64,000 nt of DNA from Hanstruepera neustonica. Its GTDB lineage: Bacteria; Bacteroidota; Bacteroidia; Flavobacteriales; Flavobacteriaceae. The notes beneath the pieces were generated by a model. That model saw nothing but the letters and a program-made list of their open reading frames with translations. It did not search any database and was not told where the DNA came from. The position numbers were made by a program, and so were the translations under genes. Positions 52,810 through 62,200 of the stretch are shown here, piece by piece; positions within the stretch are counted from its first letter, which is position 1, and each line of letters opens with the position of its first letter. The stretch spans positions 372,001 to 436,000 of the forward strand of contig NZ_POWF01000002.1 of NCBI RefSeq assembly GCF_002895005.1, given 5' to 3'.

Positions 52810-53703
52810 TTATCTTAAAAATTTATCTAAAACGTAAACTATTTGTAAAAGGGTTATATACGATACACTTGCCAACATGAGTTGTTTAGCAGCTTTAACC
52901 GTCATTTTTTTATACAGTTGAATGGCAAAATAAACCATTCCCAAGCCCAACAAGGCTACCACTATAGCCGAAAGCGGAGTTAAATATAAACGCCCTGTAA
53001 ATCCAAAAACTGGTATAAGTGAGACCAATAAGGTCCAAATGGAATACATCAAGGTTTGTAAAGCCGTGGCTTTATCCTGTTTGCCAGTTGGTAACATAAA
53101 AAACCCACCTTTTTTGTAATCGTCATACAAAAACCATCCTATAGCCCAAAAATGTGGGAACTGCCAAAAAAACTGAATCGCAAACAAGGTTCCTGGCTCA
53201 ATACCAAAATCGTCGGTTGCTGCAACCCACCCTAACATAAAAGGGATGGCTCCAGGAATGGCGCCAACAAATACCGCTAATGGTGTTTTGGTTTTTAAAG
53301 GCGTGTATATACAAGTATAAAGAAATATGGAAATAGCTCCAAACATAGCCGTTTGTGGATTGATGATATACAAAATCACAATACCTAAAATGGCAAAAAT
53401 AGTGGCAATAATAAATGCAGTGGTCACCGACATACGTCCCGCAGGAATGGGCCTGTTTTTGGTGCGATCCATTAAGGCGTCCAGATCCTTTTCAATAATC
53501 TGGTTGTAAGCATTGGATGCACCCACCATAAAATAACCGCCCAACGCTAGCAGCAGTAAAGTTTGAAAATCGACAATCTCGGCACCTAACAAGTATCCAG
53601 CTAATGATGAAAACACCACGCTTAACGCCAAACGCATTTTGGTAATTTCCTTAAAATCTGAAATTAGGGAATGGGATGTTTTAGACGTAACCGATTTACT
53701 CAA
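52810..53703 (-). CDS. ctaB: Heme o synthase (protoheme IX farnesyltransferase)
   Basis: The 297-residue UbiA-family enzyme farnesylates heme b to heme o for the oxidase. It has the first Asp-rich motif in NAYNQIIEKDLDALMDRTKNR and the second in YDDYKKGGFFMLP, with about nine membrane helices. First gene of the oxidase unit. Confidence 0.95.
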   Translation of the reverse strand: MSKSVTSKTSHSLISDFKEITKMRLALSVVFSSLAGYLLGAEIVDFQTLLLLALGGYFMVGASNAYNQIIEKDLDALMDRTKNRPIPAGRMSVTTAFIIATIFAILGIVILYIINPQTAMFGAISIFLYTCIYTPLKTKTPLAVFVGAIPGAIPFMLGWVAATDDFGIEPGTLFAIQFFWQFPHFWAIGWFLYDDYKKGGFFMLPTGKQDKATALQTLMYSIWTLLVSLIPVFGFTGRLYLTPLSAIVVALLGLGMVYFAIQLYKKMTVKAAKQLMLASVSYITLLQIVYVLDKFLR

Positions 53704-53738
53704 AGTAATACTTGCTTATTTGCTTGTTTATTGCCGTG

Positions 53739-53773
53739 CAAAGATACTTTGAAAAGTTAAATTAACCACCAAA
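53739..53773 (-). promoter_or_regulatory. Candidate promoter of the oxidase operon
   Basis: Minus-strand TTTG (53770-53773), 23 bp, then TATCTTTG (53739-53746). Both boxes are exact; the spacing is at the long end of the range. Confidence 0.5.
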
Positions 53774-53822
53774 TACTGATAAAAACTCCATAGTCTTTAT
53801 TGAACCAAGGACCTTTAAGTTT

Positions 53823-54434
53823 TTATTGCTTAACCAATAAGTAATTACCAAACGGAACATTGGGCTCAAGTGGTGCACCATCCTCAATGATAATAGTTCC
53901 AATTTTCCCAAAACTAATTTGCAATTTTTCTGGGTTGTCATTAATATAACGGAGTCCCATAAACATAATACCATTTAAGTGCTTCATATTTGGGCTAGGG
54001 TCAGTAAATTCTATTTTTACACGTTTCTCACTAGGGTCACATTCAGGGCAGCCTGGAAATTCATATTTAAGGAGAATTGAACTGCCAACTAAATTATGTT
54101 CATATGGACTTTCTAAATTTGCTTGGTTCTGTAAAATAGACAGCGTATTTATCTTTTCTACACCATCCTCTATATATTGATATTCACCAATTAATAAATC
54201 TCTGAAATATCTACTTTGCACTTGAACTTTCTTCTGAAATGTAATTGTTAATGACGTATTTCCATGGCGATATACCCAAGTACCAACAAACTTGTCAAGC
54301 TCATTATGGACATCTTTAATATAAGCACCATCAACCAATTCTGTCTCCTTATCTGCTATATCGATAATAGGGCTTTGTGCCTTGCAGAATAAAACGGATA
54401 GGGTTATTATAATTATTAAAAGTGTCTGTTTCAT
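53823..54434 (-). CDS. DUF6705-like exported protein
   Basis: The protein (203 residues from ATG 54434, or 205 from 54440) has a signal peptide ending near FCKAQS. The mature part opens with LDKFVGTWVYRHGNTSLTITF, a lipocalin-like strand pair that I associate with the DUF6705 family of Bacteroidota. It has a C-P-E-C pair (GCPECDPSEKR). Function unknown; single gene. Confidence 0.6.
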   Translation of the reverse strand: MKQTLLIIIITLSVLFCKAQSPIIDIADKETELVDGAYIKDVHNELDKFVGTWVYRHGNTSLTITFQKKVQVQSRYFRDLLIGEYQYIEDGVEKINTLSILQNQANLESPYEHNLVGSSILLKYEFPGCPECDPSEKRVKIEFTDPSPNMKHLNGIMFMGLRYINDNPEKLQISFGKIGTIIIEDGAPLEPNVPFGNYLLVKQ

Positions 54435-54510
54435 AGTCAAAACTAATAAAACTTAATAAGCTAAAATACTTATAATACGTGAACGAGACTTTTGATTAAT
54501 TGTGTGAATT

Positions 54511-56616
54511 TTACAAATCAAAATACCAGTTGAACAAGTCTGTTCTGATACCCAAATTAAACCAAACGGTATTACTCTTAATGGCCGTGTTGGTTATGGT
54601 GTTGGGGTTAAAGTCTCTAAAGGTCAGATCAGCAAAAATCTTAAGATTGGTAGCTGGATTAATTAAATATCCAGCTTGGACGTTGGTAAAAAACGTGGTA
54701 GTTTTATTTCCCTGACCCAACTCTATACCATTATCGCTAGGTCTGTCATTATAATTACGATAAATATCACCACCATAACTAAAATTATCTCCTGTAGTGT
54801 TAAAATCCAATCCACGTTCACCAACTACCATCTTGGCATTGGCAAACCAGCGTTTAAAATGATAGCGGCCAATTAATACAAACTCACTAAAATTGGCTCC
54901 CCATAAATGCGCCATAGACTGGTTGTTATGCCCATAATTTAGTACAATGGTATTATGGGAATAAGTATAAGGTCTTACTCTATTGTATTCTGCTTGAACC
55001 ATCAAGTTTTTAACCTTAAAGGCATTAAAATATTTTACGCCCAATTGATAGCCATATTTGTTTTTCCAACTTTTATTGCCACCTGTTATATCATCTAGAG
55101 AAAATTCGTCTAATATAAATTGCCCATAGCTGTAGATATTATCGGTAAATTTATACTTAGCTGATAGTCCCATCACCGCATTTCCCGCATCCTGTCCCGT
55201 TTGGAACTCAATAGCGCGATAAAAAATAATAGGATTTAAATAGCTGACATCAAAACCACGATTATCAGATTTTGCCCAAATAACCGATTCAAACATTCCA
55301 ATATTCAAACGTTTGGTGGCATTCCAACTTAAAAAATGGGTTGCCATGTACTTACTTAAATAGGCGCCTTCAGGATCGGTTGCTTCAGGTCTAGAATCTT
55401 TTAACCACATCCAAGTACTGGTGTATTTAATTTTCCAAAATTTAGTGTTTAGCTTTAAAAAAGGATAAGGGCTGGCAACATCACTAGTAAATAATGAACG
55501 GTAACCATCGCCTATAAAGTTTTTCCCTTGTCCAAACTGGACATTGAAAAATTTAACTGGGGAATAGGAAAGATAAGCTTCTGCAACAGGATAATCATAA
55601 GCGTCTTTCTTGAATTCTTTTGCTATACCTCGTCCAGGAATAATAGCAATTTCATCGGCTGCCCTTATAGATTCTGCGTATTGGTTGAAGTACTGTGGAA
55701 AACGTCCTTGACTCTCAAAAACCGAAGTGTAGAAAGTTAACTTTTTACCCAAGCCACCTTGAAACATAATACCTCTAGTATTATTAAATGTGCTATTGAA
55801 TTCAGCTTCTGTATCTTTACCAACTTCAAAATCAAAAATGGGGTCTACAGTAAACCAATAATCCTTCCCTTCTACCCTGACAAAACGCTCATTCCATAAT
55901 TTTCTGCCGGCAAAAGATGATTTTTCCTTGGCTAGTTTGGCTTGTTCAGCTTCAAAATCATAATACTTGGCAACATCTTCATACATATAAGGTTTTGAAC
56001 CTGTATGGCTATTAGTTCCAACTAAATTGATGTTTCTATCAAACTGGGCATAATAACTATGGGTAAACGGAATATTTAATGTACTGGAATATTCTCTATT
56101 TGAAAATGGTTTCAAATTTTGATTGACACTATCGTACTCTGATTTGGCAGCGTTTTCTAATTCTGCTAATTCTTCATCTTCGGAAAGATCCTTGGTAGTT
56201 ACCGATTGGTCAACTAATGGGATTTGAATTCCCATAGAGTATTGCTTGAAGGTCGAATTACCATTATAAGTGGCAGGCTGAATTTTAGGAAAGCTTTCAA
56301 AAATGCGCCTGGCTTCTTCCTTTAATTCTCTATACATGGCATCTACATAAATTACGCGAAATTCCCCTTCAACATCTACTTCAAAAAGAATAACGACTTC
56401 ACCTTTGTAATTGTCTTTAGTTACCTTTTCAGGAACCTGAAATTCATTAAATATTTTAGTATAAACTTGCTTGTCAAAACAGGCTTGAAGCGAATCGACC
56501 GACACGCTCTCACATTCAGGAAAAACAGGGGGCTTTTCAAAAAATAAATCATCCTGTGAATACAGATTGTATTGTATAGCACACAACACTATTACCAAAA
56601 GTGGTTTCCAATTCAT
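54511..56616 (-). CDS. remB: RemB-like protein: TonB-C-type domain fused to an outer-membrane barrel
   Basis: The 701-residue protein has a signal peptide (to YLYSQ-type end), an N-terminal domain (about 25-140) like the TonB C-terminal domain, with PVFPECESV, a second Cys in LQACFDKQ and the GEVVILFEVDVEGEF strand, and then a large barrel (about 170-701) ending in the aromatic strand NWYFDL. The barrel resembles the Wzi/RemB group; RemB is a gliding motility protein of Flavobacterium. Downstream of two tonB genes on the same strand. Confidence 0.8.
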   Translation of the reverse strand: MNWKPLLVIVLCAIQYNLYSQDDLFFEKPPVFPECESVSVDSLQACFDKQVYTKIFNEFQVPEKVTKDNYKGEVVILFEVDVEGEFRVIYVDAMYRELKEEARRIFESFPKIQPATYNGNSTFKQYSMGIQIPLVDQSVTTKDLSEDEELAELENAAKSEYDSVNQNLKPFSNREYSSTLNIPFTHSYYAQFDRNINLVGTNSHTGSKPYMYEDVAKYYDFEAEQAKLAKEKSSFAGRKLWNERFVRVEGKDYWFTVDPIFDFEVGKDTEAEFNSTFNNTRGIMFQGGLGKKLTFYTSVFESQGRFPQYFNQYAESIRAADEIAIIPGRGIAKEFKKDAYDYPVAEAYLSYSPVKFFNVQFGQGKNFIGDGYRSLFTSDVASPYPFLKLNTKFWKIKYTSTWMWLKDSRPEATDPEGAYLSKYMATHFLSWNATKRLNIGMFESVIWAKSDNRGFDVSYLNPIIFYRAIEFQTGQDAGNAVMGLSAKYKFTDNIYSYGQFILDEFSLDDITGGNKSWKNKYGYQLGVKYFNAFKVKNLMVQAEYNRVRPYTYSHNTIVLNYGHNNQSMAHLWGANFSEFVLIGRYHFKRWFANAKMVVGERGLDFNTTGDNFSYGGDIYRNYNDRPSDNGIELGQGNKTTTFFTNVQAGYLINPATNLKIFADLTFRDFNPNTITNTAIKSNTVWFNLGIRTDLFNWYFDL

Positions 56617-56672
56617 TGATACAATTTTTATGAGTGCAGAAAGATACTATTTTTTTAATAATGTCATAAAAA

Positions 56673-56705
56673 ATACCGCTATCAAAAAGGTGTTAATAGC
56701 GGTAT
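56673..56705 (-). terminator. Terminator of the first tonB gene
   Basis: ATACCGCTAT and ATAGCGGTAT form a 10-bp stem with a 13-base loop, followed on the minus strand by TTTTTTATG. Confidence 0.88.
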
Positions 56706-56724
56706 GATACTTAAAAAGTATGAC

Positions 56725-57519
56725 TTAATTTTGAATGGTAAACGCTATAGGTAATGTATATAAAACATCAACAGTTTTATTCCCATGCTTACCCGGAGTC
56801 ATTCGAGGCAGCTTATTAACGACTCGATTAGCCTCTTCACCCAACTTATCATGAGTGGCTTGGGTTTGTAAAATTTCTACCTCGCCTTGTCTGTTAATTT
56901 TAAAGTTTACATAGATTTTCTGTTTACCCTTAAGTCCTAATTCAGACCCTAAATCTGTATCAAACTTTTTCTGAATGAACTTGGTCAATTTGGAAGACAT
57001 GCAGTCACGTCTTTCTTGATTAGAATTCAATTTTTCACAACCTGGAAACACAGGAACTGTTTCAACCAGCATAATATTCATAAGACCTTCAGGTTCTTTA
57101 TCCACAACAATCTTCTCTGGTTTAATAGGCTCGTCCGTTGTTGGTAAATTCTCATCAAAGATTTCGTCTGTATTCTCCTCGACATCATCAGTGTTTTTGG
57201 CGACCTCAATCTTGTTGGAATACTTTATTTGCTTTTTAATGGTCTTCTCAATCTTTTCAACTGGCTCTCTGTAAATTTCATACTTGTCCATTGAGAATTC
57301 TGTTGGCACATCGTCAACATAAGCCATATCAGGAATAGTTGTTTCAGTTTTTAGAAATTTCATTTCTAAAAGACCATAGGCAAAGAGCAAACAAAGAATA
57401 AGTCCTATTTGAAAATAGAGCGTTGAGTTTTTTTGTAAATTTACATCATGCTTTTGCGATTTTTTCACGTTTACCTCATTTTGCCGAATGAGTTCGTGGT
57501 TTTTTCTTGAAAAATTCAT
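56725..57519 (-). CDS. TonB energy transducer
   Basis: The 264-residue protein has one membrane helix (about 34-52), an acidic/Lys linker with few prolines, and a C-terminal TonB domain (about 160-264) that opens with PVFPGCEKLNSNQ and a second Cys (RRDCMS), ending in VLYTLPIAFTIQN. TonB couples the proton gradient to outer-membrane receptors. No exbB/exbD is nearby. Separated from the other tonB gene by a strong terminator. Confidence 0.9.
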   Translation of the reverse strand: MNFSRKNHELIRQNEVNVKKSQKHDVNLQKNSTLYFQIGLILCLLFAYGLLEMKFLKTETTIPDMAYVDDVPTEFSMDKYEIYREPVEKIEKTIKKQIKYSNKIEVAKNTDDVEENTDEIFDENLPTTDEPIKPEKIVVDKEPEGLMNIMLVETVPVFPGCEKLNSNQERRDCMSSKLTKFIQKKFDTDLGSELGLKGKQKIYVNFKINRQGEVEILQTQATHDKLGEEANRVVNKLPRMTPGKHGNKTVDVLYTLPIAFTIQN

Positions 57520-57578
57520 AATACTATAGTTTAAATTGTTAATATTATGATAAAATCACAATAAGCATACCAAAAAAG

Positions 57579-57609
57579 AAATCCCGTTACAAAATTTGTA
57601 ACGGGATTT
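57579..57609 (-). terminator. Terminator between the two tonB genes
   Basis: AAATCCCGTTACAAA and TTTGTAACGGGATTT give a 15-bp perfect stem with a one-base centre. A T6 run follows on the minus strand. Confidence 0.9.
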
Positions 57610-57635
57610 TAATTTATAAATGAATCTTATACTAC

Positions 57636-58355
57636 TTAATCTTGTACTTGGAATTTAATTGGTAAGTAATACGGTACTCTTACAGCTTTACCGCGTTGTC
57701 TTCCAGGTTGCATTTGTGGCAATAAACCAATTACACGTCTAGCCTCTTTTTCCAAACTTGGGTGAGGTGCTCTAACTTGAACATCAACGATTTCACCTGT
57801 TTTGTCAATTTTAAAGAATACACGAATTTGTTGAATTCCTGATAGTCCTAATTCTTGAGCCAATTCAGTGTTAAACTTCTTTCTAATGAAATCGTTCATT
57901 TTTTGGTTCATACAAGCTTTTTTAGCATCGTTATTTCCTTTTTCGCATCCAGGGAAAACTGGCACGTTTTCAATAACAGCGAAAGGAACTTCAACATCTT
58001 CTTCAACTTCCTCTACCTCAACTTCCTCAACCTCAACAATCTCTTCCTCTTGGCTAGTTTCTGTTGATTCGATTACTGTTTCCTCTACCTCTTCCTCATC
58101 TTCAACTACCTCAATAACTTCTGGAGCTGCTGGTGGTGGCGGTGGTGGCGGTGGTGTCGCAATCTGTTCAGTAATTGGAACTTCTTCTTCCAGTTCTTCA
58201 TCTAAATTCAACTGTCCTATGTCGATATCTGACTTATCGTATGTTTTGTAGTTTATGGCATAATTGGTTAAAAACAGCATAAGTGCTAAACCAATCGCAA
58301 AAAACAGGGAACTGTTTCTACCTACATTTGATTCTGGATTTTTTTTAGGTTCCAT
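57636..58355 (-). CDS. TonB energy transducer with Pro- and Glu/Val-rich linker
   Basis: The protein (239 residues from ATG 58355) has a membrane helix (about 14-32), a linker with eight consecutive prolines and a Glu/Val repeat (EVEEVEVEEVEED), and a C-terminal TonB domain with NVPVFPGCEKGNND, a second Cys (KKACMN) and a VPYYLPIKF end. An ATG twelve codons upstream would place extra residues before the cytoplasmic tail; I prefer MEPKKN. The poly-Pro and Glu/Val codons are simple repeats that may vary in length. Confidence 0.9.
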   Translation of the reverse strand: MEPKKNPESNVGRNSSLFFAIGLALMLFLTNYAINYKTYDKSDIDIGQLNLDEELEEEVPITEQIATPPPPPPPPAAPEVIEVVEDEEEVEETVIESTETSQEEEIVEVEEVEVEEVEEDVEVPFAVIENVPVFPGCEKGNNDAKKACMNQKMNDFIRKKFNTELAQELGLSGIQQIRVFFKIDKTGEIVDVQVRAPHPSLEKEARRVIGLLPQMQPGRQRGKAVRVPYYLPIKFQVQD

Positions 58356-58414
58356 AATTTTAAGTTTATTACTGTTCGCTAAAATAACCAAATTAATGGT
58401 AAATAAGCAAACGA

Positions 58415-58819
58415 TTAATATATTTTAACGTCTGTTTTTTTGACCAACAGTATCAAAATACTCATGAGCATGACACCTGCTATATTCGATATAATATCGG
58501 CTTCGTCATATGAGCGTGAAATGGTCAATACTTTTTGTAATACTTCAACAACTGTACCAAATGCTATACAGGATCCAGCTACCACTATTAAAGTTTTAAT
58601 TTTTGAAGTATTAAATTGCCATTTTATGGCAATAAACCACAACAGGGTTAATAAGCCGTAGGCTAAAAAATGGAAAATCTTGTCACCGTAAGAGGGCACA
58701 AGAGAGTCCAAGCCACCAAAATCGATTGTAATTAAACTTACAATTAGCAATAAGATGGTATATAATATGGCTATTTGTAATGATTTTTCTTTAAGCACCA
58801 ATGAGTTCCTTGTATTCAT
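58415..58819 (-). CDS. VanZ-family membrane protein
   Basis: The 134-residue protein has four helices and the VanZ pattern: [18 protein letters not shown] in the middle and a [12 protein letters not shown]-type helix, then a [15 protein letters not shown] end. The VanZ name is structural; its link to teicoplanin resistance does not apply here. Start at ATG 58819 overlaps gcvH by 29 bp; a GTG at 58798 (8-bp overlap) is an alternative. Confidence 0.8.
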   Translation of the reverse strand: MNTRNSLVLKEKSLQIAILYTILLLIVSLITIDFGGLDSLVPSYGDKIFHFLAYGLLTLLWFIAIKWQFNTSKIKTLIVVAGSCIAFGTVVEVLQKVLTISRSYDEADIISNIAGVMLMSILILLVKKTDVKIY

Positions 58820-59171
58820 CCGGAGACATTAAGTTGTCTATTTGTGAAACATCAGAACATTTTACTTTAATCATCCAGCCTTCGCCATAAGGATCGGAAT
58901 TCACCTTTTCTGGTTCATCTTCCAAAGATTCATTAAACTCAATGATTTCACCCGAAACCGGTAGAAAGAGATCTGAAACTGTTTTAACAGCTTCAACGGT
59001 TCCAAAAACCTCATCAGCTTCCAAAGTGTCATCAACGGTTTCCACTTCTACATAAACAATGTCGCCCAACTCACTTTGAGCAAAATCTGTAATGCCTACA
59101 GTGGCTATGTCACCTTCAATTTTAACCCATTCGTGATCTTTTGTATACTTTAATTCTGATGGTATATTCAT
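58791..59171 (-). CDS. gcvH: Glycine cleavage system H protein
   Basis: The 126-residue lipoyl carrier shuttles the aminomethyl group in glycine cleavage. The lipoylated Lys63 lies in [14 protein letters not shown]. Start is the ATG at 59171 ([10 protein letters not shown]); an ATG two codons earlier is in frame. The other gcv genes are not in the window. It has its own promoter just after sprA. Confidence 0.95.
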   Translation of the reverse strand: MNIPSELKYTKDHEWVKIEGDIATVGITDFAQSELGDIVYVEVETVDDTLEADEVFGTVEAVKTVSDLFLPVSGEIIEFNESLEDEPEKVNSDPYGEGWMIKVKCSDVSQIDNLMSPDEYKELIGA

Positions 59172-59189
59172 GGTCAATTAAATTTTTTA

Positions 59190-59220
59190 CAAATGTATTT
59201 ATTCGGTTTTTAAAATCAAA
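59190..59220 (-). promoter_or_regulatory. Promoter of gcvH
   Basis: Minus-strand TTTG (59217-59220), 19 bp, then TACATTTG (59190-59197): exact Bacteroidota core. The leader would be only about 12 nt. The -33 box lies 11 bp after the sprA stop codon. Confidence 0.8.
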
Positions 59221-59230
59221 CAAATAGTTT

Positions 59231-62200
59231 TTAATTACCGAAATTATATCGCAATGTTATTCCAGAACGAATAGTAGTTTGTGGAAATGCAGTAGAAATG
59301 GCATACTCTGAAAAGGCATAATCAAAATAAAATATACCTGTTAAATTTTTACTAAAGGCATAATCGGCAGTAAATTTAGCTGACCAAATGGTTTGTCCAG
59401 ACGTAATCTGGTTGTTATCCAAATCAAGATACCTGATAATGGTTTTATTATCACGTACTGAAACATCTGCTTTCATATTCAAATCACTGACAATCATCCG
59501 TCGTGGACCTGCCAATTTCGATTTTATTCTAACATCTTTAACTCGATAACCCAGTCCTAAAATGTATTCATTGCCTTGTATTTCGGTCATGAGATTATTG
59601 TCAAAACTTAAGGAAAGCAGCCTATCCTTTTTCATTTCGGCTAATATCTTTATGGAGTTATTCATTTCCATATCCACCCTGAAAAGTGGCGTAAACATTT
59701 CAGCTAAATTGATATTGCTATATATTGTCTCGTTCTTAAAGTTTCCACTTTGGTCTACTTCCGTAGGGTTATCTGGATCGTAATCTAAATTAGAACGAAA
59801 TTGATTAATGGTATAATTTGAACGGTACCCATGAATAATTGAAAATCGCTTAAATCTATCCTTAAACCATTTAAAATTCATTAACCCTGTATATTTGATG
59901 TCCCAGTTTGGAATTGGTATATCCCTAAACGCATCTAGAGACACTTTTCCTGCATCTTGTCCAGAATAAGCCGATAGAAATGAAGGGAGTAAAACAGCCT
60001 GACTGTTTTTACCAAATCCTACAGGGTAACCTTCGGCATCAACCGGAAAGGCTGTGGTGCCATAAAATTGTGTCGCGAGCCTATTGGCTACCTTAATTCT
60101 GTTATTTCTAAATTCAGTGAATGCTTCCGATTGTCTTTCGTCACTTTTACTAAAGGCTGTCTTGATTAAAATGGTTGAAATATTAAAGTTCCCAAATGAA
60201 TTTGGCGTCAAAGACTCATATTCTAATTCATCTCCCAAATCATTAACTCGATAGTTTTCCGTATAGTTTTCAGCATAAATTCTATTCCCAACCAAATCAA
60301 TTTTCAAGTCCTTGAAAGGCTCTACAGTGGCCGTATAATCCAATTGCCTTGTTTTATTGACACGATACTGGTCATTAAATTCTGGATAAAGGGTTAACCA
60401 ACCTCTTCGTGCTGCCAACTCCCTTACATCATTTTGGCTACCAAATGTAAAACCAACAGTTGGTTTTAAAGTCCCAATGAAACCGGGTGTTTGCAAATAT
60501 CCTGGCAAGTAGGTTCCATTAGTCTCCGAATAATTAAGTGTCATTCGTTTAACGCTGGTCAAAATTCCAATTCCTGTATTTAATAACTTTGTGCCTGCAC
60601 TATTGGATGCTTTCTTTTTCGGTTTTTTGTCGTCTTTGGAGTCCTCTCCATCTTTAGATGAAGGTGGCTCTGATTTACTATCTCGACTTATCGGTCCAGA
60701 TGTTCTGCTTCTTCTAACCGGTTTCTTTTTCAATCCTATATAATTATAGAATTTGTTCATGTTGAAGGTTGTATTCAATGTATGCTGGTTGGCGTTAGAA
60801 ACAGTATTTCCCAAATCATACGTTTGTCCATCTACTTGTAAATCACCAAATAAATCAGATCCCTTTTGCCATTGAAATTCACCACTGTAAGAATAGTTGG
60901 CATCTATAAATGCGAAGGTGGGTATTTTATTTAGAGGAATTTCATAGTTTACCCCTAATTGTTGATACTGCGTATTGGGGTCTCCAAAATCAAACATGCC
61001 ATCCCAAATGTCCAATTCAGGGTCTTGTTCTCCGTTTAAGATGTCGTTCTTAAAATAATTTCGAACAATATTGACATTGGAAGCTGTGAAATTTACACTT
61101 AAGGAATTTGTCAAGTTGTAATTTATAGTATAACCAAAATCAAAGGTGTAATTTCTTCTAAACAACTCCTCGAGGCCAATATTTGCTCCGGTTAAATCCA
61201 CTTCTCGAAATTTTTGCCTGTTGAATTGTCTATTGATATTTGTGTTAACAACAAAACTCGCTGGCAACGGGTTAACATTAAAATCCTTTAATATTTTCCA
61301 ATACTTACCAGTAAATAGAGAATCATTTTTTTTGAATGGTTCTATAACTAATGGGTTGAAATTATAAGCATAATTGACACCTGTTGATAAATTTTTATCT
61401 ACAGATCGTTCAATTTCAAAATCCCGGTGCTCTATTTTGTTGTAAGAATAATTGAACGTAAAGTTCTCCACATCGTAAAAACGTGGAGCTGATTCACCTG
61501 TTCGAACCTTACGAACACCTATGAAATTAATACTTTTTCTTTTAGTATAATTTTCATTGACATTTAATATCGAGTCTTTGTTGCTATTGTTATCTAATTG
61601 AGTTTCCAATTCAATGTCTCTGTAGAATTCATCAAACTTTGGTGTAATTTTTTCTTCACCAACACCGTAATTAAACGGTATTTCCACTCCCCATTTTTGT
61701 GGCAGTAGCTGCCCTATATTAACATTGGTAACAACATCATATTGAACAACATCTTCAATACTTCTTTCCAAGGGTCCTTGTTCTATGGTTCCAAATCCTG
61801 ATGTACTTTGTCTACCAGTAGCACTGATGCTTGCAAAGTCCGCAATATTAGAATCCATACTTAATACAGCAGCCCAACCACCTTTATTTTCCATATCGGA
61901 TAGGCGTAGTTCATTAAACCAAAGTACACCACATTGATCAATATCTGTTCGGTTTTTAACCCCAACCATCAATGTTCTAATATCACCAAAATTCGGATTA
62001 CCGACAATGGCAACACGATGGTACCCATCTCCAAGACCAGCTCCAGTAGGCAGAGGGTCATATTCTAAAACTGGATTCTCACTAACCTGTTCACTGATTA
62101 CATCATAAAATGTTGGATCTGGACTACTGATGTTTCCAGAAGCAATTGATTTAGCTTTAATTTCTTGAAGGACTTTTAATGGTAAATTAATTTGGTTAGC

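Noticed and set aside
57868-58251. Ser-rich open frame on the + strand across the tonB gene
   Set aside because: It is the mirror of the Glu/Val and Pro codons of tonB on the opposite strand; low complexity and no start signal.
58415-58819. VanZ-like gene as glycopeptide resistance
   Set aside because: No other van genes are present and the family is broad; the name does not imply resistance.
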